NCBI GenBank assembly: GCA_024449915.1
Contig: JAMZAV010000964.1
Span: forward strand, 62,001-126,000
DNA length: 64,000 nucleotides
Direction of reading: 5' to 3'
Origin: Sweltsa coloradensis
Taxonomy: Eukaryota > Arthropoda > Insecta > Plecoptera > Chloroperlidae
Shown: positions 13,164-22,961 of the stretch, piece by piece
How the letters are laid out: the number at the start of each line of letters is the position of its first letter
Numbering within the stretch: the first letter of the stretch is position 1
The notes under the pieces: model-generated
What the model saw: the letters and a program-made list of their open reading frames with translations, nothing else
What the model was told of the DNA's origin: nothing
Database searches by the model: none
Made by a program: the position numbers and the translations under genes

Positions 13164-13448
13164 ATACAAACAGGATTGCACACACGAAGGATCTTATCTA
13201 AAACCATCCATGCCGATCACAAAGCATATCATGAACCATCCATGCCGATAGAGAGGTAGCACATAATACAGGATTGCACACACAAAGCATATCATGATCC
13301 ATCCATGCCGATACAGAGGTAGCACATAATACAGGATTGCACACACAAAGCATATCATGATCCATCCATGCCGATAGAGAGGTAGCACATAATACAGGAT
13401 TGCACACACAAAGCATATCATGATCCATCCATGCCGTTACAGAGGTAG
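13164..13448. repeat. 63-bp minisatellite, first block
   Basis: About four and a half tandem units of 63 bp with the landmarks GATCCATCCATGCCGATA, GAGGTAGCACATAA and CAGGATTGCACACACAAAG. Because 63 is a multiple of three, several frames stay open and give repeated 21-residue peptides; this is a consequence of the period, not coding. The array continues at 13656-13847 and 14730-14830, split by two insertions. Confidence 0.85.
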
Positions 13449-13655
13449 CATACTTAGTATTATTATTAATATCATTTACTGCATATTACTATTAATTTTT
13501 ATTTTTTTTTACACTGCCTAATTTATACTGTTGTAAATACAATTATGATGTAAACTAGCTATAGTTATTCATACTACTCTCTCTCTCTCTGAGAAGTATA
13601 TCTTACCTAAAATGTATGATCAAAGTGAATAAATAAACTAAACTAAACTAAACAT
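13449..13655 (+). mobile_element. Insertion with AACTA-repeat tail in the minisatellite
   Basis: About 207 bp of unrelated AT-rich sequence interrupts the array and ends in AATAAACTAAACTAAACTAA. A short-repeat tail of this kind is typical of a retroposed LINE or SINE 3' end. No coding capacity. Confidence 0.5.
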
Positions 13656-13847
13656 AACAGTAACACAGGATTGCAAACACAAAGCATACATGATCCATCC
13701 ATGCCGATACAGAGGTAGCACATAATACAGGATTGCACACACAAAGCATATCATGAACCATCCATGCCTATACAGGTAGCACATAACACAGGATTGCAAA
13801 CACAAAGCATCATGATCCATCCATGCCGATACAGAGGTAGCACATAA
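13656..13847. repeat. 63-bp minisatellite, second block
   Basis: About three further units, with small length differences between them (for example CATCATGATCC against CATATCATGATCC). The block stops at GTAGCACATAA, exactly where the element at 13848 begins. Confidence 0.85.
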
Positions 13848-14387
13848 TTAGACGAGTGAGCGAAGCGAATGAGGATTCTGTTACGCTCTACTCGATCGGG
13901 CCTTGGCCGTGAGCATTGTCCAATGTATGTTAAATGTTTGTCTGTCCGGGCTCATACGGCCGAACGGCCAAATAGATTGAGCTGAAATTTTAAACACACA
14001 TCCGTGACCAGGTAACTGAGAACTGCTAACAAAATGAGCAATATCCATTACGATTTAAACCTACAAGAAATAATAAACTGAAAAATAGACTGCCAATGTC
14101 TAGAAATTATTTTAACGACAATTGGATTTGATTTCGAAAAAATATTTTTTGTTTGTTATTTGCCTGGCTGTGAAATGCCGTGCCCATGCAAGGTCTATCG
14201 AATGTTGAACGTCAAGGTACCCCCGAACTCCGCTCGTAGATTGAGTAATCCTTGCAATATTTTTACGGTATTTCGTACTGGCTATGTTTTCCATAGTATT
14301 GTCACAGATGATGGACTACACTGCGTTATATGCATTTCAAAACATGTTTAATAATTTTTAAAATACAATCCAGAAATTACAAATCTT

Positions 14388-14453
14388 TCCCGACCAGGGA
14401 ATTGAACCCACGTCTCCCACATTTCGGCTATAAGGGCGCCTTAGCCAACTAGA
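14388..14453 (-). repeat. tRNA-derived SINE-like head, second copy
   Basis: On the minus strand this reads TCTAGTTGGCTAAGGCGCCC ... GGGTTCAATTCCC, related to 105-177. It abuts the minus-strand CTAG terminus at 14454, so its 5' portion was displaced by an insertion. Confidence 0.5.
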
Positions 14454-14729
14454 CTAGGGAAACGCCAAAGTCGTTGTTAGACGAGTGAGCGAGTCATGTG
14501 TTGAGTACCCGGGAACATTTGCATATTTAAGTTTGATAATTATATTCGTATAAATAAAAGGGTTTTTAAGTTTAGTTGTAATAAGGGCGCGTCAACTGTA
14601 AGGCCATAATGCGCCACTGTAGCCTAAGATAGGCTACATAGGCCTATGGTAGGGGAAAAAAGTAATGTTACCGGGTACTCAACACATGGCTCACTCACTC
14701 GTCTAACAACGACTTTGGCGTTTCCCTAG
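14454..14729. repeat. 65-bp terminal inverted repeats
   Basis: The left arm 14454-14518 and right arm 14665-14729 are inverted copies of each other with only three or so mismatches. Each carries the subfamily terminus (CTAGGGAAACGCC and its complement) and the AGACGAGTGAG motif. The 146-bp centre is A/T- and TAGGCCTA-rich. Confidence 0.8.
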
Positions 14730-14830
14730 TACATTGCACGCACAAAGCATAATATCATGATCCATCCATGCCGATAGACATGATTGTAGCACATAACACA
14801 ATATTGCAAACACAAACAAAGCATATCATG
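14730..14830. repeat. 63-bp minisatellite, third block
   Basis: About one and a half units resume immediately after the transposon (GCACGCACAAAGCAT, GATCCATCCATGCCGATAG), then fade out. Confidence 0.75.
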
Positions 14831-14859
14831 AAAGATGAATTGGTGAATGAAAAACTTCT

Positions 14860-15270
14860 TATTCTGGGAGGGGACGAGGACGACAGCCCCCCAATGAGCC
14901 CCGCTGAGGACGTTCAAAAAAATCAATACTTAATAACTGAATTCGTGTTGTTAAACTAGGTTATAAAAAACTTAAATGTAATTTATCCTGTTGTAAGAAG
15001 AGTCCGTGAGCGAACAGAATACACCCAAGTAGCCCCATATTTTTTTTTTTTTTTTTTTCAATACTAACCGAATGTGTGTTGTCAAAATAGGTTATAAAAA
15101 ATGTAAATTCAAATCACATTTGTCCTGGTGTAAGGAGGGTCCACTCCAAAATAGCCCTGCTGGGCATGTTTTTTTATAAATTTTTACCACTCCCACTTTG
15201 AAAGATTTGGGTTGTTAAAATAGGTTTTGGGTTGATAAAATAAGTAAAAATTAAAATGAAACATTTTTAT
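14860..15270. repeat. Diverged tandem units of about 150 bp
   Basis: Phrases recur three times with drift: AGCCCC near 14885, 15032 and 15150; TTGTTAAA or TTGTCAAAATAGG followed by TTATAAAAAA or TTTTGGG; and TAAGnAGnGTCC. A T-run of about 18 sits at 15041-15058. No coding potential. Confidence 0.5.
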
Positions 15271-15574
15271 CCCGGGGCAAAATTGATAATTTTCAGTCTA
15301 GTTCAAATAAAACGCGCTAGACAACAAACGATCGCGGAGGGTATCCGGCAGACCTTACGGCGTTTTCCTGAACTATTCTCAAACAAAACAATAAACAATA
15401 CATACACAACACACACACGTCATCTTTACCAAACAAAATATTTTTGCCGTAGCCTACCGGCGTAGGCTACTACTTCAATTTGGATATGGTCTTGGTAAGG
15501 TTGTGGGAAAAGCCAACACCAACAGATGTTTTAAACTGTACTGAAAATATAATGCAGATGCTGCTGCTAGTTAG
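15271..15574. other. No gene seen
   Basis: Nothing recognisable; it leads into the AGGCCT-rich block. Confidence 0.4.
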
Positions 15575-16015
15575 CAAGGTAAGTAGGCTAGGCTAGGCCT
15601 ACCGGTGGGTAGAGGGGGCCTAGGAGGCTTTGTGGCCCAGAGATGGGCCTATATTAGGATCCTAGTTGCCTAGGCCTAGGGAGGGCCTAGGCCTAGCGCA
15701 TGTTTCAGCAGGTAGGCCTAGGCCATCTACTATAGGGGTTAAATATCAATGGCCGGCCTAGGCTTTAGGGTGTGTTGATGGAAAGTGACAAGCCTAGGCC
15801 TTCCTAGCCTGCAAAGTGTGAATAGCCTAGCCTAGGGCTAGCCTAGGCCTTTATTATAAACCCAAAGCCTAGGCTATTTGGTTAAAACCAACATCCACCC
15901 TAAACCCTGTCAAGAGCTAGGGCCTAGGTCTAGGCTAGCCTACCCTAGCCCTAGTGCTTTGTGGAGGCCTAGGTAGGCCTAGGCCATAGGACTAGGTATC
16001 CCTTTGGGGTATAGG
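15575..16015. repeat. AGGCCTAG-rich palindromic cluster
   Basis: Over about 440 bp the six-base palindromes AGGCCT and CCTAGG recur dozens of times as TAGGCCTAGG variants without a fixed period. TAGGCCTA is also scattered through the whole window, but this is by far the densest cluster. Confidence 0.7.
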
Positions 16016-16548
16016 GTACACACAACTACGTCACAAATCGAGGGGAATGAGGGGTATTCTCCATTTTGAGCCCAACTGGTGGACAAGCAACCATCGGTTC
16101 GCAAGTGGACGCCTGCTGAACGTCGCACAACTTATCACGCTCTAACTTTTATCCTATTCATTATTGGGGAAAAACTTAAGAGGAGGGCAATTCCATGGAA
16201 ATGTCAACCTACATAACATTTTTTCAAATTATCACAAATAGGTCAAATTTGGTACCATTTGAAAGCTGGGGGTTTGTACATTCCAAATCTGTATGGAGTT
16301 TTAAGATAAAAAAATATGTTGATTATTTGTGCACTTACGAACAATGTTGCACGTTTTACGCAACTTTTCGTTTTACTTAGTTACTAAGAGAAAATATCCC
16401 AAATTAAAATGGGTTTAGCTCAAATCTGACTGAAACTGATAAAATTCATCAATTTTATGTACCTAGAATTATTTTAATAAATTCAAAGGATAAAATACAA
16501 TAGTGTTACATTACTTATCTTTCAACGTTATTAAATGGCTGCAAAGCA
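16016..16548. other. No gene seen
   Basis: No supported features; the open frame at 16195-16380 has no motif. Confidence 0.4.
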
Positions 16549-16753
16549 TGTCAGTCAGTTACCACAAAATTACAAAAGTTTGTCTAGGAGACTCAAAATT
16601 ATTTTCCCAAACTTGCTACTCCAGATTTTCTTTTAGTTTTATATTATCTTTATAATGTAATTCTTGTTTTTGTAATTTTTAACTTGTAATCAATAAATTT
16701 TGCATAGTAACTGACTGACATTATTGGTAACTGACTGACGTAACTGACTGACA
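16549..16753. mobile_element. MITE with TGTCAGTCAGTTACC ends
   Basis: The left end TGTCAGTCAGTTACC (16549-16563) is matched inverted at the right by GGTAACTGACTGAC (16726-16739). It is flanked by two further copies of GTAACTGACTGACA (16707-16720 and 16740-16753). Another copy of the left end stands alone at 18193-18207. About 205 bp long, non-coding. The superfamily is not identifiable. Confidence 0.5.
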
Positions 16754-18616
16754 TATCATTTAAATGTTGGTCAAGTGCTACTAATTATTGCAAATAATAA
16801 CAAGAACTATAACCTAACAATTATTTGTATATTGTATGTGGCAGGCTGTGAAATACTTTGTTTTAAATGAATTGATATTTTGGTCCAAAGTACCGAATTG
16901 GAGGAAAACGTGAGTAGTCGCAACTCATTCGCAAGTTTGGCTAAGTACGTAGAAGTAGTGAAGCGAGCTTTTTACTTAAAAATGTCTCTCACAGCTGCAG
17001 GAAAACATAAGATATAGGGGCTATTAGGAAAAGTTAAAATAGAGTGAAAACTAGAATTATTATTTGGAGAAAAATCAGAGCGGCAAGAATTCAACCGTTT
17101 TCAAGATTTAAAGGTTTGTCAAAAAAGCTGTTGGGCCTATGTAGGCCTCAGTGAAGAACAGCTTACAATTACCCCAATTATTATTCCTGTTTCTTGTACC
17201 TCTACAGAATCAACCATCTTAGCACCCTCCAAATTTATCCCCCCTTCCCTTTTATCCCATAAGGCTCATTTAAGCCTTTGGTGATGGTCGTGTGTCCGCT
17301 AACTGTAAACGAATTTTTATTTCCTCAAAGGCACACAAGACATGATTTGTTCACACCTTTTGAAAAGATCATCTTTCTTTGGTTCATTGGGAAATAGATG
17401 AAAAAATCACCAGTAAACAGTGATTGACATGTCTATTATTTATAATGTGTGGCAAAACCCGTCGCCAAGCCACTGTGCAGTATCCATTATTACGCTTTAT
17501 TGGTTTGTTAAAGCTAGGCTCACAAACAAAGAAACTACAGCCGGGCAACACTGACAATGGTCAGACAAGGTGGAATTTCAATTTACAACCCTTGTAATTG
17601 GATATAGCCAGTAGCTTACAAGTTCCCGCTGAATCGGTGAATCTGCTGAAATTCGTAAAATGTAAACGGATAAACTAATTATATTAAGTTCTCCAACCAG
17701 AAGATTGTTACTCAATTAGTGATTAAATGCTTCAGAGTGGCTTAATAAAAAAAATACCTAGACTACCAGAGTTGATTCAAATAAAACAATGTTAAAATGC
17801 TCCGGGCAACTTTAACGATGACGATAAAACATCATTCCTAGAATTCTAAGAAAATCCGGCATAGGCCTACAATGAAAACCCAAAGTTCTTATTCTATGGG
17901 TCACTTGTTCTGAAGGGAACAGGGCCTCTCCAAGTTGATCAATGATCACTGATAAGCTACATGAAGGAGCTAACACAAATATAGCCAAATTGTTGAAGGA
18001 GTAATCATGGTTAACCAATTAACTAGGCCTAGGCATACGGAACTTCAATTCGCAAGTGGTTTATTTTCTTGGGTCTAACAATCTTTGCATTATTACATAA
18101 ATCGAGAACCGATTCAACTGATATTATGGTCAACATTATTTTATTTCTTATAATTATGTTTTATGTCACCTCTGACTAGCAATTTCACAGAATGTCAGTC
18201 AGTTACCGAGTGCCTATTTATATGTTTACGGCCCTACACGGGCAATGGCGAAATCTATTTTGGCTCCATTTTATTAAAGATTTATCACAACTGCATTGCA
18301 CTCGGCTGTGCAAATCGTTTGAATGTGGATTCTTACATTACCTGTTATCGTATTAAAAAGGACACAATCGAGAATGAAAATTAGATTTTAGCAATAAACC
18401 ACAAAAACTGGGACCCTGTACAAGCAAGGCTTCATGGCCTAGTGCGTAGCCCAGTGCTGATCAAAACTGTGCCACCCCAGTCTTTTGCATTGTTGTTGAG
18501 GGATAATCCAAAGCCCTTGTTAATCCAAAGATATATTATTTTTTATTTATACTGCACAGAATAAGGAAGACCTTGGCTAATATAGTACCAAATTACGTCA
18601 CAGTTTTGGCGCGGAG
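16754..18616. other. No gene seen
   Basis: No supported coding region. A solitary MITE-like end TGTCAGTCAGTTACC lies at 18193-18207. Confidence 0.4.
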
Positions 18617-18621
18617 TTTAA

Positions 18622-19226
18622 CCCGAGAGTAGTCGCGCCCCTGTTTGTAACGTTAGTAGTCGCGCCCGGTCCTTTAGACCGCATTATTTATTATGGGCTA
18701 ATTACGTTAGGAGGACGTTTTGATTACAAATATAAGATAATTTATCATATATATGACAGCATACATGGTTATATTAATCAATTATTAATCAATAATCAAT
18801 AAATAATCAATAAATAATCAATCAAACACAGAATGTTGCAAACCTACAAAAAGGTATAAAAGTATGTTTTGAAACACCCTGTAGTTCGAATTATTAGTAA
18901 ACCAAGACAGTAATATTATGCCAACACTGTATGTTGAAGAATAATCAACCTTCAATAACGAAATACATGTCTCGTAATAGTGATTGAGTATGCATATTTT
19001 TCCCTCCCTTAGTAGTCGTGCAGCGGTCGAAAAGACCAAGTAACCGAACAGGACCTCTTATCTTAGATGAAGTTCTGCAGAACACTGAATCGCGTATTGC
19101 ACACTGGCTTCAAAAATCTATTTTGGGAAGGTAGGCGGAACTAGACAAGCCATGCATGCGCGCTGTACAAATACCAACTGTTGAAAAAAAAGTCAGTCTA
19201 AAAGACCACACGCGACTACTCTCGGG
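18622..19226. mobile_element. piggyBac-like MITE
   Basis: Inverted ends CCCGAGAGTAGTCGCG are flanked on both sides by TTTAA (18617-18621 and 19227-19231). A TTAA-type duplication next to termini starting CCC is the piggyBac signature. Subterminal motifs around GGTC/GACC are also inverted (near 18671 and 19030). At 605 bp with no transposase frame it is non-autonomous. Confidence 0.75.
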
Positions 19227-19231
19227 TTTAA

Positions 19232-19902
19232 TGCGTTTTTGAAACGAGTTTATTAATTAATTTTTAGAAAATACATTAGGGCTTTGAATTTTATTTTGAA
19301 ACTGTAAATAAAAATAGGGCCTATGGAATCATAAGAGCAACTTGGAAAAAAATTAAAAAAATTAATGCAAAAAATAGCCTAGCCTATTCCATGTCCAGTA
19401 CCAGGGTTAATTGTAGGGATGACATCGGGTAGTAAAATATGGATCCGGTACCAGGCCCTCTCAAAGTTTAAATGGTGCCATTTTGAGCCTAACAATCAAA
19501 ACTCTATTATAACAATGTTGTCTACAGATTAGGCCTATACTAAATCACTGCAAAATTTACAAAAGAAACAGTCGTAGGGTCTCCATGGAATGTGCCCGGC
19601 AGTTCGACGAGTGACTAGTGAGTAACAAATTTGAACTGTTAATAGTTTCCATTACCTCAACTCTTTCATGCATATAAATTTGCAGTGATTTAGTGTGTTG
19701 ATGTTGTTTCACCTATCAAAAATTTGTACTCTAAGAAAATCCGATTCCTTAGTATGGATTCGGGTAATGTTCGGATTTCGGACCAGAGTTCCCAATGTCA
19801 TCACTAGTTAATAGATAACTTTTTGTTACGTAGTCCTACTCTTATAGGATATTTTTCCTTTCTTTGTTGCAGATTGTTTAATTTTGATTCTACATACAAG
19901 TC
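19232..19902. other. Region upstream of CRIPT
   Basis: Non-coding. It contains a good 3' splice site (pyrimidine tract then TTTGTTGCAG, cut after 19872) that leaves a 30-nt leader before the CRIPT ATG. The 5' untranslated exon and promoter therefore lie further upstream and were not located. Confidence 0.5.
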
Positions 19903-20205
19903 ATGGTTTGTGACAAGTGTGAGAAGAAACTTGGTCGAATCGTCACTCCTGATCCTTGGAAATCTGGTGCTAGGAACACAGTAGAAAGCGGTGGACGTAA
20001 AGTTGGTGAGAACAAAGCCATTAGTGGGAACCGTGCGAGGTTTAATCCTTACACTGCTAAATTTGAAACATGCCGCATTTGTCGTCAAAAAGTCCATCAA
20101 GTCGGGTCTCACTATTGTCAAGCTTGCGCATACAAGAAGGGCATTTGTGCAATGTGTGGGAAAAAATTGCTAGACACTAAGAACTACAAACAATCTTCAG
20201 CGTAA
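19903..20205 (+). CDS. CRIPT: CRIPT, cysteine-rich PDZ-binding protein
   Basis: Complete 100-residue frame from ATG to TAA, matching the family's usual length of about 101. It carries four CXXC pairs (Cys3/6, 57/60, 72/75, 82/85) and the hallmark blocks SGARNTVESGGRK and GSHYCQACAYKKGICAMCGK, so identification is secure. Family knowledge: CRIPT binds the third PDZ domain of PSD-95 through its C-terminus, links it to microtubules, and has been seen in the activated minor spliceosome. Here the tail ends KQSSA rather than the vertebrate KQTSV, so the terminal valine of a class I PDZ ligand is absent. The coding region has no intron, unlike the multi-exon human gene. A 3' splice site lies 30 nt upstream of the ATG. 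TADA3 follows on the same strand after 420 bp with no polyadenylation hexamer between. Confidence 0.97.
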   Translation: MVCDKCEKKLGRIVTPDPWKSGARNTVESGGRKVGENKAISGNRARFNPYTAKFETCRICRQKVHQVGSHYCQACAYKKGICAMCGKKLLDTKNYKQSSA

Positions 20206-20625
20206 CATAAGCCTATTGATGTAAAAAGTCAAATTGCATATGTTGCAAACTTGTCACTTGTAGACATTATTAATCAAATTACTAGATGCAAATTGTGGCT
20301 TTATTTTTAGACAGTAGGCCTGGTCTATATATTATTGTGTCCTCAACCACTACTGTTATTTAACTAGGCTAGACTTAGCCAGAACCATGCTGTGTTATTG
20401 CCTAAGCTAGACCTACTTCCAAGCATAGCCTCTATTTGCCAGCTTGAAAGATAGATGCTACAAACATTAGGCTTTTCTACTTACCAGTAGTTGATTGTTG
20501 TCAATCAATATAATAAGAGACATAAATGTGCACTTTTTGTTTCTGTGTGGTGTGTTAAATGAACTAGCACTAGTGTTAGTACCTAACCCTTTGCTTTATT
20601 GTGTGTATTTTTAGAAATTCCTAGT
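20206..20625. other. CRIPT-TADA3 spacer with splice acceptor
   Basis: 420 bp without AATAAA or ATTAAA on the plus strand. Near its end TTGTGTGTATTTTTAG gives a plausible 3' splice site (cut after 20614), leaving an 11-nt leader before the TADA3 ATG at 20626. A second pyrimidine-rich AG (GCTTTATTTTTAG) lies at about 20299-20311. Confidence 0.5.
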
Positions 20626-21963
20626 ATGCCTGGTATTGAGGAGACAATGGGAAGCAATTCACAATCATATACTTCGAAGGAAGTTGACATGGAAGATGTT
20701 GAAGAATTGCAGCTTGAACCTGAGCCATTGTCACCAAGTAATGATTCTTGTTCTCAAGATGTTGTAAAAGATGAGCACATGTACAAGAATCGCAAATGGA
20801 AAGGGTATACCAAGAAATTATATTCAGTCAAACGGTCCTGCCCTGCTCGGTTTGCAAAAGAAACTCCATTTAAGAAGTTCCAGGAAGCGCGACAGTATGA
20901 ATACCCAAAAACAATACCTAACCGTGTCAAACTTCCAAAAACTTCTGTTCTACTAGAACCTTCCCATGAGCCAGAACAAATGGACTTTGGAGAATTTGAT
21001 CAAGACGTTAGGATGCCTTTGCCAAGGCGTTACCTTTATAAATCAAGATGTAAAAGTATTAGTAAATATTGGCAGTCTGTAGAACGTTATTGTCGAGCTA
21101 TAACTAAGAGTGATATTAAATACTTACATCAGCTTATTGCAAAACAAGAACATAAAGAAGCAATGTGTTACAATATACCTCCTCTAGGTGAACATTATTC
21201 GGTTCGCTGGGCTAAGAAAGATCTTACTGAGGAAGAAATTGCGTCTAATGCAAATAGATTTAAACAACGAGGACCAATGCAACCATCTGCATCTGCCTTA
21301 AATCTACTCCAGATGGGAACTGATGAGCTAAAATGCAGTCTAGCTACAATTTCAGATACAGTTCATCCTCTTCAATCATTTTTTAACGAGAATTTTAATA
21401 AACTGCTAGAAGAAGATGAGGAAATAACTAGTTCCAAAAATTTTGGAAATTATTCAAGCGGAGTAGAGTTGGAGCCACGTGATTCAGATAGGCCTACACA
21501 CGATTCTCACTTAAAAAAGGAATTCCCTACCAGTAATGAAAATAATAAAATGCCATGCAGTAGTGCTCGGAGCAAAGGAGATGAGAATGTGTCACTAGAG
21601 AACCGCTTAAAAAGAGACTTTGAGGGTATTGGAATTCTGTGCGATGATGGGCCTGTGAGAGTGGACGATGAAATAGTGTTGGAAATGAAACGATGCGTGG
21701 CTCAAATGAAAGCTCTTGGAACTAACAATGTCATCCAATTGAAACGCTGTTTGAAGTTAGCAGAAGACGAAATGAAAAAGCAAGACATCAGACAAAAACT
21801 ACGTGCCTGTGATTCTCAAATAGTGCTTACACATCAGAAAATACAAATGAGTAAACTGAGAAGTGATTCTGCATACAAGCTGGACCGAGATTATGCATGG
21901 AAGCTTCTAAAGAACCGGGAAGGTCTAATAAAACAGTTGGATTCATTTAATGACCAAGATTGA
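20626..21963 (+). CDS. TADA3: TADA3, transcriptional adapter 3 (ADA3)
   Basis: 445-residue frame, close to the family's length of about 430. Two regions identify it. The central FWxSVExYC-type block reads YWQSVERYCRAIT, followed by YNIPPLGEHYSVRWAKKDL. The C-terminal Ada3 domain runs from SLENRLKRDFEGIGIL through MKALGTNNV and KKQDIRQKLRACD to DYAWKLLKNREGLIKQLD. TADA3 is the adapter that couples the GCN5/PCAF acetyltransferase and TADA2 inside the nuclear SAGA and ATAC complexes. The N-terminal 120 residues are acidic, then basic, and do not resemble the vertebrate start. I chose the ATG at 20626 because the frame extends upstream only through a probable splice acceptor and has no earlier ATG. 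An upstream coding exon cannot be excluded. The coding region has no intron. A candidate polyadenylation signal lies at 22149. Confidence 0.9.
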   Translation: MPGIEETMGSNSQSYTSKEVDMEDVEELQLEPEPLSPSNDSCSQDVVKDEHMYKNRKWKGYTKKLYSVKRSCPARFAKETPFKKFQEARQYEYPKTIPNRVKLPKTSVLLEPSHEPEQMDFGEFDQDVRMPLPRRYLYKSRCKSISKYWQSVERYCRAITKSDIKYLHQLIAKQEHKEAMCYNIPPLGEHYSVRWAKKDLTEEEIASNANRFKQRGPMQPSASALNLLQMGTDELKCSLATISDTVHPLQSFFNENFNKLLEEDEEITSSKNFGNYSSGVELEPRDSDRPTHDSHLKKEFPTSNENNKMPCSSARSKGDENVSLENRLKRDFEGIGILCDDGPVRVDDEIVLEMKRCVAQMKALGTNNVIQLKRCLKLAEDEMKKQDIRQKLRACDSQIVLTHQKIQMSKLRSDSAYKLDRDYAWKLLKNREGLIKQLDSFNDQD

Positions 21964-22574
21964 CCTGACTGCAGGCTAAGGTGGAGTCGAGACTGATGGA
22001 TATTTCAGTTTCTGCAGCAATACCGACTTTACAAAATTACATATGTAGTAAGCCTGTGGCCTTTAAACTTATAGTTGTTCCCATTTATTTATTTTTTTGC
22101 TATTGGGTGTATTATCTGGCACTGGCACTCAAATTGACAAGTATAATAATTAAATGAAATCTAGATTCAATCTAGATTTATAAGATGTTTGCTTTTGTCC
22201 TACAGAAGTAGGGTAGGCACTGCGCCTCTGACTGATATGCTTTGCAATACTGTAAAATAATGCAATAGCCAGTTTAAAAATGAAATTACAATAATTTGAG
22301 TTCAAATTGTAGGCCTACCTAATTTATTATTGTAGCCTGTAACTTTAAAGAAAATGTAAACTAACATTAATTTTTTAATAGCCAAATATCATAACTGCCA
22401 AATAATAATGTGTGAATTTTTGCAACATACTAACAATATTTAAGAGTAGGGCCTACTAATCCCTAATACCATTTAAATTTACTTTTCTGTTCACAACTGG
22501 TTTTCAAACCCACAAGATCTAAACGATAGCCTACTCAATGTGCAAGTGCAATGTAACTATTAAATTAGGGCTCT
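21964..22574. other. TADA3 3' untranslated region and downstream
   Basis: Non-coding AT-rich sequence. The 3' untranslated region probably ends shortly after the ATTAAA at 22149-22154. Confidence 0.45.
22149..22154 (+). terminator. Candidate TADA3 polyadenylation signal
   Basis: ATTAAA, 186 nt past the TADA3 stop and the first common hexamer downstream on this strand. No hexamer occurs in the CRIPT-TADA3 spacer, so this could serve both frames. Confidence 0.35.
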
Positions 22575-22576
22575 GA

Positions 22577-22960
22577 TAGCGTTAGTTACGATTAGCCTGT
22601 GTGTGACGTCATTGCACAGAACCGCACGCGCATGTCTCATTCCCTGCAGACAAACAGCCAGGATGCTGTCTGCAATCCCATTTAAAACCATGCAGAACAG
22701 CCTTCGGAATTTCGTTTGTTCACATCTTTAATTGCAGATGATTCAACTTTTCGGATATTTTTATACATTCTGTAATGTGAAACCATTTTCCATGAGAAAC
22801 TAGCTATTGTGTATGTTTATCTCTACAGTTAAAACCCCCTATATTCAATGTTGAGCATAGACATTTTGAAATGCTTGTCTGCATCTGTCACCAAGTTCAA
22901 GCAAACTTGCAACAGGTAGCGCTAGCGTAGGATTCTAAATAAAGAATCGTAACTAACGCT
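22577..22960. mobile_element. MITE with TA target duplication
   Basis: Inverted ends GCGTTAGTTACGATT (left) and AATCGTAACTAACGC (right) are each flanked by TA, as expected for a Tc1/mariner-type non-autonomous element. No transposase frame. Confidence 0.55.
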
Positions 22961-22961
22961 A

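Larger units (their letters stand above)
13848..14729 (+). mobile_element. Helentron-like element (AGACGAGTGAG subfamily), composite
   Basis: It starts TTAGACGAGTGAGCGAAGCG and ends GGCGTTTCCCTAG. The minisatellite around it gives the empty site: the consensus CACATAATACAGG becomes CACATAA, then the element, then TACATTGC. The insertion is therefore between A and T with no target-site duplication. The 5' motif TTAGACGAGTGAG recurs inverted just before AACGACTTTGGCGTT and the terminal CTAG. The core module (ACGGCCGAACGGCC, then ATTGAGCTGAAATTTT) lies at about 13957-13997. The last 276 bp has its own 65-bp inverted repeats and a tRNA-like segment precedes it, so the element is composite. Confidence 0.7.

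Noticed and set aside
13194..13820. Long repeat-peptide frames (21-residue units)
   Set aside because: They arise because the minisatellite period is 63 bp, a multiple of three; several frames and both strands stay open equally.
13164..14830. CRISPR-like repeat array
   Set aside because: Units are contiguous 63-bp tandem repeats without unique spacers, in a eukaryotic genome.
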